A stretch of DNA of 27,363 nucleotides. Source: Clostridia bacterium (GTDB taxonomy: Bacteria; Bacillota; Clostridia; Christensenellales; CAG-138). Position 1 is the first letter of the stretch. Each line of letters begins with the position of its first letter. The translations under genes were made by a program, and so were the position numbers. Shown here piece by piece: positions 14,727 through 21,508 of the stretch. The DNA lies in assembly GCA_016292635.1 (NCBI GenBank), contig JAEDIC010000023.1, positions 1-27,363 on the forward strand, in the 5' to 3' direction. The notes below the pieces were generated by a model that saw nothing but the letters and a program-made list of their open reading frames with translations, was not told where the DNA came from and ran no database searches.

Positions 14727-14755
14727 ATTATAGCACTCCTGATTTTGCCCGTCAA
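14727..14755 (-). promoter_or_regulatory. SigA-type promoter of yqeB
   Basis: TTGACG (14755-14750), 17 bases, then a perfect TATAAT (14732-14727) on the minus strand. Confidence 0.75.
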
Positions 14756-14887
14756 ACGGGGATGGGTACACGGGTTTTTAACCTTTGGATATGATTTTAT
14801 AATATAAAACTATGGCGGATAATGACCGTTGGTGGTATGATAATATATGAAAATCTATTCGTATTTCAAATCGGGAGGTAAGTATAT

Positions 14888-15397
14888 ATGGCACTTTTCG
14901 ACAAGCTTAATACCATTGCCAAAAATGTTGGCGAAAAGACCGGCGACGCGATTGAAATTACCAAGCTGAATGCTAAAATATCAGGTGAAAAATCTTCCAT
15001 AACGGAGCTGTATAAGCAGCTGGGCGAAAAGATTTACGAAAAATACGCAGAGGGCGCTTTCCAGGACGGCGACCTTGCCGAGCTGTTTTTGGCGGTGGAT
15101 GCACACAAGGCCAATATAGCCAACGCCGAGGGCAGGATAGAAGCCATCAAGGCGGAAAACGAAGCCAGGGCCAGGACAGCCCGGGAGGCTGAGGCGGCGC
15201 CTGCCGCTACCGCGGGAGCAGTATGTCCTTCCTGCGGCGCTGCCGTTGCGGAGGGCGTTAAGTTCTGTAATCAGTGCGGCACCAAGATAGATGCTTCCGC
15301 CCCCGTTGTTGAAGCAAAAAAGTTCTGCACCAGCTGTGGCGCGGAGGCCGTATCCGGAGTAAAATTCTGTAGCCAGTGCGGTTCAAAGATAGAATGA
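14888..15397 (+). CDS. Double zinc-ribbon protein with N-terminal coiled coil
   Basis: A 169-residue protein of unknown function. Residues about 1-100 are helical and charged (KLNAKISGEKSSITELYKQLGEKIYEKY, then NAEGRIEAIKAENEARARTA), suggesting a coiled coil. Two zinc ribbons follow, with Cys113/116/127/130 and Cys147/150/161/164, each of the form CxxCG...FCxQCG. Similar proteins are common in Clostridia; zinc ribbons of this type often mediate protein contacts. GGGAGGTAAGTATAT precedes the ATG. A strong terminator follows 8 bases after the stop, so it is largely a single-gene transcript. Confidence 0.85.
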   Translation: MALFDKLNTIAKNVGEKTGDAIEITKLNAKISGEKSSITELYKQLGEKIYEKYAEGAFQDGDLAELFLAVDAHKANIANAEGRIEAIKAENEARARTAREAEAAPAATAGAVCPSCGAAVAEGVKFCNQCGTKIDASAPVVEAKKFCTSCGAEAVSGVKFCSQCGSKIE

Positions 15398-15404
15398 ACA
15401 GACG

Positions 15405-15433
15405 CGGCCGGGAGTATACCCGGCCGGGTTTTT
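15405..15433 (+). terminator. Intrinsic terminator between the zinc-ribbon gene and cyuA
   Basis: A perfect 8-bp stem CGGCCGGG/CCCGGCCG with loop AGTATA is followed by GGTTTTT. Only about 20 bases remain before cyuA, too little for a separate promoter, so cyuA may depend on read-through. Confidence 0.88.
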
Positions 15434-15453
15434 GATATTAAGGAGGAGAAGTC

Positions 15454-16728
15454 ATGCTGAATGCCAAAATAACCGACGCTTACATCGCCATCCTCAGGGA
15501 AGAACTTCAGCTGGCTACCGGCTGCACCGAGCCCATAGCCATTGCTTACTGCGCCGCCAGGCTCAGGGATATACTGGGCGCTGCGCCTGAGCGTATCGAT
15601 GCCGAGGTAAGCGGCAATATACTTAAAAACGTAAAGAGCGTGGTGGTGCCCAATACCGGCGGCCTTAAGGGTATAAACGCCGCCATCGCCGCAGGCATAG
15701 TTGCGGGAGAGACCGACAGAGTATTGCAGGTCATTTCCTCCGTTCCCGTGGAAAAGCACGCCGCCATAAAGAGCTATGCTCAAAACACCCCTATAGATAT
15801 AAGCTGCCCGGATACTCCCCGTATGCTGGATATCCGCCTTACGGGCTATGCCGGGAAAGATAAGGCGATAGTACACATCGCGAACAACCATTCCAATATA
15901 ATTTACGAGGAAAAGAACGGCGAGGTATTCCTTGAAAAGCCCCTCGTGGCCTCTGCGGAGGACAACCTTCAGGATAAGAGCGTGCTGAATGTTGCGGATA
16001 TAGTGGAATTTGCCAATACGGTGGATGTAAGCCGTGTATCCGAAATTCTGGACAGGCAGATAAACTGCAATTCCGCCATTGCCGAGGAGGGCCTTAAGGG
16101 GGACTGGGGCGCAAATATAGGCAGCGTTCTGCTCAAAGACTTTGGCGGGGATATAAAGACCGAGGCCAAGGCATATGCCGCCGCCGGTTCCGACGCCCGT
16201 ATGAGCGGCTGCGAAATGCCGGTTACCATAGTTTCCGGCTCAGGCAATCAGGGCATAGCCGCCTCCATGCCGGTAATACGCTATGCAAAGCACATGGGCG
16301 CAGGCGATGAGCAGCTTTACCGGGCGCTGCTGGTATCCGACCTTATCACCATACATCAAAAGACCGGCATAGGCAGATTGTCCGCTTACTGCGGAGCAAT
16401 AAGCGCGGGCTGCGGCGCAGGCGCAGGCATAGCCTATCTGCATGGCGCCGACGCCAAGGTGATAGCAGAAACCGTGGTTAATTCCGTTGCGGTGCTTTCC
16501 GGCACCATATGCGACGGAGCAAAGCCCTCCTGTGCCGCCAAGATAGCCAGCGCCGTTGAGGCGGGAATAATGGGCTACCATATGTGCCTGAACCACCAGA
16601 AGTTCAACGGTGGCGACGGCATAGTTGAGGAAACCGTTGAGGATACCATAGTAAACGTGGGCCGCCTTGCCAAGCAGGGTATGCGCCAGACCGACAAAAT
16701 CATACTGGATATAATGACGGGAAAGTAA
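15454..16728 (+). CDS. cyuA: L-cysteine desulfidase (CyuA/YhaM, UPF0597 family)
   Basis: Predicted iron-sulfur enzyme that breaks L-cysteine into pyruvate, ammonia and sulfide in anaerobes. At 424 residues it is full length. The N-terminal LATGCTEPIAIAYCAA holds Cys24. Cys313/Cys320 (YCGAISAGCGAG) and Cys353/Cys360 (ICDGAKPSCAAK) match the conserved cysteines of the archaeal cysteine desulfidase, where they serve the [4Fe-4S] cluster. The serine-dehydratase-like fold is shared, so activity on serine cannot be excluded. AAGGAGGAGAAGTC gives a strong binding site. The acyltransferase gene follows after 18 bases, probably in the same transcript. An amino-acid importer lies convergently downstream. 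Confidence 0.9.
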   Translation: MLNAKITDAYIAILREELQLATGCTEPIAIAYCAARLRDILGAAPERIDAEVSGNILKNVKSVVVPNTGGLKGINAAIAAGIVAGETDRVLQVISSVPVEKHAAIKSYAQNTPIDISCPDTPRMLDIRLTGYAGKDKAIVHIANNHSNIIYEEKNGEVFLEKPLVASAEDNLQDKSVLNVADIVEFANTVDVSRVSEILDRQINCNSAIAEEGLKGDWGANIGSVLLKDFGGDIKTEAKAYAAAGSDARMSGCEMPVTIVSGSGNQGIAASMPVIRYAKHMGAGDEQLYRALLVSDLITIHQKTGIGRLSAYCGAISAGCGAGAGIAYLHGADAKVIAETVVNSVAVLSGTICDGAKPSCAAKIASAVEAGIMGYHMCLNHQKFNGGDGIVEETVEDTIVNVGRLAKQGMRQTDKIILDIMTGK

Positions 16729-16746
16729 TTTTCCCCGGAGATACCT

Positions 16747-17907
16747 ATGAATAACGTTACCAAAAAGGATATGAGTCTTAAAAGGGCAAACCTTTTTTAC
16801 AGATTGCTGCGGCCTGTCGTGAGCGTACCCGTTGCCCTTTGGATGAGATGCAGCTGCGAAAAGCTGCCGGAGATGGAGGAAAATTATCTCTTCATCTCCA
16901 ATCATAACACCGACGTGGATATGATACTGGCGGCGTACAGCAGCCCGCGGCCCATGCGCTTTGTGGGCAGCGAGCATGTTTTCCAGAAGGGATGGCCGTC
17001 ACGGCTGCTGATGTGGGCCCTGTCCCCAATAGTGCGCCAAAAGGGCTGCCTTGCTTCCTCCACAGTAATGAACATCACCCGCGCCCTGAGAAAGGGCGAG
17101 AATATCTGCATATTCGCCGAGGGAAACCGCTCGTACGACGGCAGGACGGGCTATATAATCCCTTCCACCGGAAAGCTTGCCAAGGCGGGCGGCGCGGCTC
17201 TCGTTACATACCGTCTGGAAAACGGCTACCTTACATCCCCCCGCTGGAGCTATTCCCTGAGGCGGGGCGGTATGCGGGGCAAAGTGGTTAATATATACAC
17301 CAAAGCGCAGCTGGCGGAAATGACCGCCGAGCAGATATATGAAGCCATTTGCCGGGATATATACGAGGATGCTTACGATGCGCAGGAATTGGCCCCTAAG
17401 CCCTTCAGGGGCAAAAAACTGGCGGAAGGACTTGAGCATACCCTTTATTGCTGCCCAGAGTGCGGAGAGATAGGCGGCCTTTACACAAAGGACGACAAGC
17501 TGTTCTGCAAATGCGGCATGGAGGCCCTGTATGACCAATACGGCCTGCTGAACGGCACAAAGTTCAGCCGCGTATCCCACTGGAACGACTGGCAGAAGCA
17601 GAAGCTTGGGGAATACCTTGACGGAGGCCGTGAGATACGGGACGATAACGTAAGCCTGTACAGGATAACCCCGGACCACCGCACGGAAGTGGTATGCAGC
17701 GGCGAAATGGTTCTTTCCGACGGCAGGCTGACCTTCGGGGAATATTCCTTTCCGCTGGATGAACTGGATGGCGTTGCCCTGTGCGGCAGGGCAAAGGCGG
17801 TGCTGATGTACGCCGGTACCCATTACGAATTCCGCAGCGAAAAGCGCCTTTGCTCCCTTAAATACATACATGCCTATGAACACATTACGGGTAAACGGGT
17901 AATATAG
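16747..17907 (+). CDS. PlsC-like acyltransferase with zinc ribbon and C-terminal PH-like region
   Basis: Predicted membrane-associated glycerolipid acyltransferase, 386 residues. The PlsC-like domain (about 20-215) carries the catalytic H-x4-D (NHNTDVD at about 53-59) and the substrate motif FAEGNRSYDG at about 124-133. A zinc ribbon (CPECG ... CKCG, about 238-262) follows, then a beta-rich region (about 300-386: GEMVLSDGRLTFGEYSFPLDEL) that resembles a PH or GRAM-type fold by its alternating pattern. The extra 170 residues are not part of the standard 240-residue enzyme and suggest regulation or targeting. GGAGATACCT precedes the ATG. The reaction is inferred from the motifs. Confidence 0.85.
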   Translation: MNNVTKKDMSLKRANLFYRLLRPVVSVPVALWMRCSCEKLPEMEENYLFISNHNTDVDMILAAYSSPRPMRFVGSEHVFQKGWPSRLLMWALSPIVRQKGCLASSTVMNITRALRKGENICIFAEGNRSYDGRTGYIIPSTGKLAKAGGAALVTYRLENGYLTSPRWSYSLRRGGMRGKVVNIYTKAQLAEMTAEQIYEAICRDIYEDAYDAQELAPKPFRGKKLAEGLEHTLYCCPECGEIGGLYTKDDKLFCKCGMEALYDQYGLLNGTKFSRVSHWNDWQKQKLGEYLDGGREIRDDNVSLYRITPDHRTEVVCSGEMVLSDGRLTFGEYSFPLDELDGVALCGRAKAVLMYAGTHYEFRSEKRLCSLKYIHAYEHITGKRVI

Positions 17908-17918
17908 ATAAAAAAAGT

Positions 17919-17943
17919 AAAAGGGCCGAAAAACGACCCTTTC
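17919..17943 (+). terminator. Terminator after the acyltransferase gene
   Basis: AAAGGG (17920-17925) pairs with CCCTTT (17937-17942), extended by an inner CG pair around an A-rich loop, with one mismatch. Weak T tail. Confidence 0.5.
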
Positions 17944-17961
17944 ACATTTCTGCGGCATTAA

Positions 17962-17989
17962 AGGAGCGCACCTCAGTAGGTGCGCTCCT
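17962..17989. terminator. Strong hairpin between convergent genes
   Basis: A perfect 12-bp stem (17962-17973 with 17978-17989) with loop CAGT; the plus side is followed by GCATTTTAAG and the minus side by TTAATG. Likely a convergent terminator or 3'-end stabiliser. Confidence 0.7.
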
Positions 17990-17999
17990 GCATTTTAAG

Positions 18000-18107
18000 T
18001 TACTCGCCCTTATTTTTATTCTTGAGCATTATGCCGTACAGGAAGGCAAAGCCTCCAAAGTAGAATACCAGCGTAAGTATCATGAATATCCAGGTGCTTA
18101 CTGACAT
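18000..18107 (-). CDS. MetS-type small subunit of NSS amino-acid importer
   Basis: A 35-residue membrane peptide, MSVSTWIFMILTLVF followed by YFGGFAFLYGIMLKNKNKGE: one hydrophobic helix and a Lys-rich C-terminus. This is the pattern of the methionine/alanine importer small subunit (MetS of Corynebacterium), encoded directly after an NSS-family carrier. AAAGGAGGT lies 9 bases before the ATG and overlaps the end region of the carrier gene, whose stop is 16 bases upstream. By analogy with MetP-MetS it should be required for transport. Confidence 0.85.
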   Translation of the reverse strand: MSVSTWIFMILTLVFYFGGFAFLYGIMLKNKNKGE

Positions 18108-18123
18108 ATTGGCTTACCTCCTT

Positions 18124-19614
18124 TTAGTCCTTCTTGGTAATGGGGCCGGCGGCTACCTTGCGGTTGAACCAGTTGTTTAGGCAGATGCCGATGAGTGCCA
18201 CCAGGCCAAACTGGAATACCACTGTACCAAGGTTCTCTGTCTCGGTGATCTTCCACCATGCGTCGGGATACCAACTGATGGACTGAATGCCCCACCATAC
18301 CAGCATAATGATAACAAAGATGGGAACCAGCTTCATGGAGAAGTTGTAATACCAGCGGGGCAGCTCGTAGTCGCAGCCTTCGGCATTGATGTAGGTGGTA
18401 CGAATTTTTTCGGTGCCGTTCTTAAGCATTACATAGCCGTACATGAGGCCGGTGACCAGCAGCGCAAGGCCCCACACCCAGTCCTGATTCTGCAGGAACT
18501 TGATGGTGAAGCAGGAGATGAGACCGAATGCGTAGCAGAAGCCGCAGATGGCGGCAACGGCGTGCTTGCGCTTCATGCCCATATCAACAAGGTTGCATAC
18601 GCCAACCTCCAGCATGTTGAACAGGGAGGTTACCGCAGCCATGGCCAGGGTGATGAAGAACAGACAGGAGAGTATCCAGCCGCCGCTGAAGGTGCTGAAC
18701 AGCTGATAGAGGTAGATGAAGGTTATACCGAAGTTGCCCTGACCGCAGGCCTCGTAGGCTGCGTCGGGAGAGGGGGAGAGGGCAAAGATGGCGGGGATCA
18801 CCAGGAAACCGGCGATGACGGCGCCCAGGTTGTCGCCCATGCCCATCATCATGCAGTTATTGGGGATGTCTTCCTTCTGGCTGGTGTATACGGAGTATAC
18901 GGTTACCATGCCCCAGCCTGCGCCGGTGGACCATGCGGCTTGAGTAAAGGCCTGCAGCCATGTGTTGGGGTCCAGCAGATCGGCGAAGTCAACATGGAGG
19001 TAGTATTCGATACCTGCGGCAGCGCCGGGCAGGCAGCAGGCGTATACGGCCATGCCGATCAGTACCAGGAAGATGAGAGGTATAAGAACTTTGCAGACCT
19101 TTTCGATACCGCCCGAAACGCCCTTATACAGAACCACGAAGCCTATGCCCATGCTGAGGGTATGGCCAAGGATAACTACCAGCTTGTTGTCAAGGAAGGC
19201 ATTCCAGATGCCTTCAGCTTCAGCCACGGTAAGGTTAGTGGGGCGCTGAATGATAGAGGAGATGCCGTAGCGGAAGCAGTAGCCGTTCAGTACGGAATAG
19301 TAGGAGGCTATGCCGAGGCAGGTCATGATTACAAAGAAGCCCATCCAGGTGGTCTTCTTGCCGCCCATGTCGCGGAAGGCGCCCAGATTGCCCAGGCGGC
19401 TGGTTTTGCCCATTACCATTTCATTGATAAGCAGGGGCACCGCGAAGATAAGCATTGCCACGGTCCATGCGATGATGAAGGAACCGCCGCCGTTTGCCGC
19501 GCATACGCGGGGGAAACGCCAAACGTTGCCCGTGCCTATGCACATGCCCAGACAGGCCAACAGGTAGCCGATTCTGCTGCTCCATTGCTGCTTTGTTTCA
19601 GTATGAGTGCTCAT
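18124..19614 (-). CDS. Sodium-dependent amino-acid importer, NSS family (LeuT/MetP-like)
   Basis: Sodium symporter in the cytoplasmic membrane, 496 residues with about 12 membrane helices. The first helix carries the family signature GYLLACLGMCIGTGNVWRFP and the following NGGGSFI, which form the sodium and substrate site in LeuT. FTQAAWSTGAGWGMVTVYSVY, around residues 225-245, matches helix 6. A MetS-like small gene follows in the same operon, so methionine, alanine or a similar amino acid is the likely substrate. The nearby convergent cyuA makes cysteine worth testing. A consensus promoter at 19889-19917 leaves a leader of about 265 nt. Confidence 0.93.
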   Translation of the reverse strand: MSTHTETKQQWSSRIGYLLACLGMCIGTGNVWRFPRVCAANGGGSFIIAWTVAMLIFAVPLLINEMVMGKTSRLGNLGAFRDMGGKKTTWMGFFVIMTCLGIASYYSVLNGYCFRYGISSIIQRPTNLTVAEAEGIWNAFLDNKLVVILGHTLSMGIGFVVLYKGVSGGIEKVCKVLIPLIFLVLIGMAVYACCLPGAAAGIEYYLHVDFADLLDPNTWLQAFTQAAWSTGAGWGMVTVYSVYTSQKEDIPNNCMMMGMGDNLGAVIAGFLVIPAIFALSPSPDAAYEACGQGNFGITFIYLYQLFSTFSGGWILSCLFFITLAMAAVTSLFNMLEVGVCNLVDMGMKRKHAVAAICGFCYAFGLISCFTIKFLQNQDWVWGLALLVTGLMYGYVMLKNGTEKIRTTYINAEGCDYELPRWYYNFSMKLVPIFVIIMLVWWGIQSISWYPDAWWKITETENLGTVVFQFGLVALIGICLNNWFNRKVAAGPITKKD

Positions 19615-19846
19615 AGATCAACCTTCTTTCATAAAAGTATTGTATGAAAAAACACAGATAAAAATATTTTCAGGCACAAAGCGCCGGCATGACACAAACA
19701 ATGGCGCAAAATACGCAAAACGCCAATGCAGGCTGGTAACTGCATTTAAGGTGAATAGGTTGTTGCCCGCAAAAAAACACTAAAACAGTGAATAAAGAAG
19801 AGAAATACAAAATGCGAACCACAGCTGAAATTTACATAATCGAAGC

Positions 19847-19888
19847 TATCAATTATATTGATTGATAATTTATATTCAATTTATATTC
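19847..19888. promoter_or_regulatory. Operator-like repeats at the importer transcription start
   Basis: Two adjacent copies of AATTTATATTC (19867-19877 and 19878-19888) lie directly after the -10 box. They are followed by a dyad TATCAAT/ATTGATA (19847-19853, 19861-19867). The position at about +1 to +35 suits a repressor site. Confidence 0.45.
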
Positions 19889-19917
19889 ATTATAGTCTGA
19901 TAAATATGCTGATTCAA
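19889..19917 (-). promoter_or_regulatory. SigA-type promoter of the NSS importer operon
   Basis: TTGAAT (19917-19912), 17 bases, then a perfect TATAAT (19894-19889) on the minus strand. Confidence 0.65.
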
Positions 19918-20598
19918 CCCCTCCTTTCCATTTGCAACATGGTGATTTCTTCTTGTATCCATGAAGAAAATTCATGGAAGAAAATTGAAAAGCAAACAAC
20001 ACAAATGAATAAAAGCGTTGAAAAGTGACAAAAATGAAGAAATGTCATTGTGTCAGGTCAAATTTGTTGCGCCGAAACAATGCCGGAGATACTATCAAAG
20101 GGCACCGCAAAACTCGGACATATTAAAAAACACTGTAAAACTAAGACGTATTAATCACATTTCAAATAATAAAAATATTGATCCGCTGAGGGGGGGGGAA
20201 CTACATTCGGTGTATGAAAAATGCGGCAAATCCGCTGAGAACTGTTGGTATGCACCCAAAGTACAAAGGCAATGCGTATATTTTGCTTATGCCGGAAAGA
20301 ACTCAGGCGGAGCCCGAAACGATATGACGTATAATATATCAATAGAGCCGTATCCGATGGTGATGAAGCGGTACCGGGTATCAAGAGCGGCGGTGGAGCG
20401 CTGTGTGCGCTTTGCCGTACAGCGCACATGGTAAACAGGCAATACCGCGACGTTTTCGGAGCTTTTCGGAGCCTATGAAACGGGATGCGTACCTACCGCA
20501 AGCGAATTCACAGCGGTAATGACGGAGTGCATTATCTGCCAAAGGGCAAGAGAATAACGCGTCAGCTCTCTGCGGATATGGCAACGGCTGCCTTGGGA

Positions 20599-20607
20599 TG
20601 GTATAAT
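20599..20607 (+). promoter_or_regulatory. Extended -10 promoter of the cyclophilin gene
   Basis: TGG followed by TATAAT (20602-20607) gives an extended -10 element 31 bases before the start codon; the -35 region is weak. Confidence 0.5.
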
Positions 20608-20638
20608 TAAGAAAAAATCACCGCAAAGGAGAAACCAC

Positions 20639-21139
20639 ATGGTCATAATCGAAATGGAAGGCGGCGGAATCATTAAGCTGGAGCTGGATTCAGCAGCCGC
20701 ACCCAATACCGTAAAGAACTTTAAGTATCTTGCGGATAAGGGCTTTTACAACGGCCTTATCTTCCACAGGGTCATTCCCGGCTTCATGATACAGGGCGGC
20801 TGCCCTGAGGGCACCGGCATGGGCGGCCCCGGATACCATATCAAGGGTGAATTTGCCATGAACGGCGTAAATAACCCCATCCCCCATAAGCGGGGCGTAA
20901 TATCCATGGCCCGGGCCATGCATCCGGACAGCGCCGGTTCTCAGTTCTTTATCATGCACGCCGATGCTCCTCATCTGGATGGGCAGTACGCAGCCTTCGG
21001 CAGGGTGGTTGAGGGAATGGATATAGTGGATGAGATAGCTTCCGTGCCCACCGACTTTCGTGACAGGCCCCAGATGGATATGCGCATAAAGTCTATTACC
21101 CTTGTGGACGAAACCGCGGAAGAGCCGGAGAAGGTGTAG
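20639..21139 (+). CDS. Peptidyl-prolyl cis-trans isomerase, cyclophilin type
   Basis: Cytoplasmic protein-folding enzyme that isomerises X-Pro bonds. At 166 residues it is the minimal bacterial cyclophilin without signal peptide. Active-site elements are present: FHRVIPGFMIQGG at about 42-54, the KRGVISMARA segment, SAGSQFFIMHADAPHLDGQYAAFGRVVEGMD at about 99-129. AAAGGAGAAACCAC precedes the ATG. The chorismate-mutase-like gene starts 3 bases after its stop, so the two are co-translated. Confidence 0.96.
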   Translation: MVIIEMEGGGIIKLELDSAAAPNTVKNFKYLADKGFYNGLIFHRVIPGFMIQGGCPEGTGMGGPGYHIKGEFAMNGVNNPIPHKRGVISMARAMHPDSAGSQFFIMHADAPHLDGQYAAFGRVVEGMDIVDEIASVPTDFRDRPQMDMRIKSITLVDETAEEPEKV

Positions 21140-21141
21140 CC

Positions 21142-21486
21142 ATGGAGCAGAGGACCGCAGAGGAACGCATAGGGGAGCTTAGGGCAGAGATAGACCGCAT
21201 AGACGCGGAGCTTGTCGCCCTCTTTGAAAGGCGCATGGATACCGCCCGCGCCATTGGATGCATAAAGCGGGAAAACAACATGGGCATAAAGAACGAATAC
21301 CGGGAGATGGAAGTAAAGGCCAACTGCCGGGCAAACTGCAAAAACAACAGTTATCTTACCTATGCGGAATCCATGATGAAATGCATTATGGGCGCCTGCC
21401 GGGGCATACAGAACGCCGACGCGCCGGAATACGATGATCCATGGAAATACAAATACCTTGAGCTGGATCCTTCAAAGTTCCTGTAA
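21142..21486 (+). CDS. Chorismate mutase-like (AroQ type II) protein
   Basis: A 114-residue protein. The N-terminal half matches the AroQ helical fold: IGELRAEIDRIDAELVALFERRMDTARAIGCIKRENNMGI, with the Arg/Asp/Lys pattern of the chorismate mutase active site. The C-terminal half is not typical: it has Cys at several positions (NCRANCK, MKCIMGACRG) and ends with DDPWKYKYLELDPSKFL. If active it would convert chorismate to prephenate for Phe/Tyr synthesis, but no other aromatic pathway gene is close. It could instead be a small regulatory homologue. It is co-transcribed with the cyclophilin. Confidence 0.78.
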   Translation: MEQRTAEERIGELRAEIDRIDAELVALFERRMDTARAIGCIKRENNMGIKNEYREMEVKANCRANCKNNSYLTYAESMMKCIMGACRGIQNADAPEYDDPWKYKYLELDPSKFL

Positions 21487-21489
21487 TTC

Positions 21490-21508
21490 CAAGGCATGAT
21501 ATGCCTTG
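21490..21508 (+). terminator. Hairpin between the chorismate-mutase-like and glycosyltransferase genes
   Basis: Perfect 8-bp stem CAAGGCAT/ATGCCTTG with loop GAT, followed by TTTCG. It contains the first possible ATG of the glycosyltransferase frame. Terminator, attenuator or translation block cannot be distinguished. Confidence 0.4.

Larger units (their letters stand above)
19615..20638. other. About 1 kb without a convincing gene
   Basis: The left third is the AT-rich leader and promoter of the importer. The rest (about 19920-20590) contains frames up to 138 codons (20018-20434, plus strand) that lack a ribosome binding site, have no recognisable domain and show atypical composition. A run of nine G residues lies at 20190-20198, and a tandem TTTTCGGAGC occurs near 20452-20472. 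It may be decayed coding sequence or unrecognised RNA. The right edge holds the cyclophilin promoter. Confidence 0.55.
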
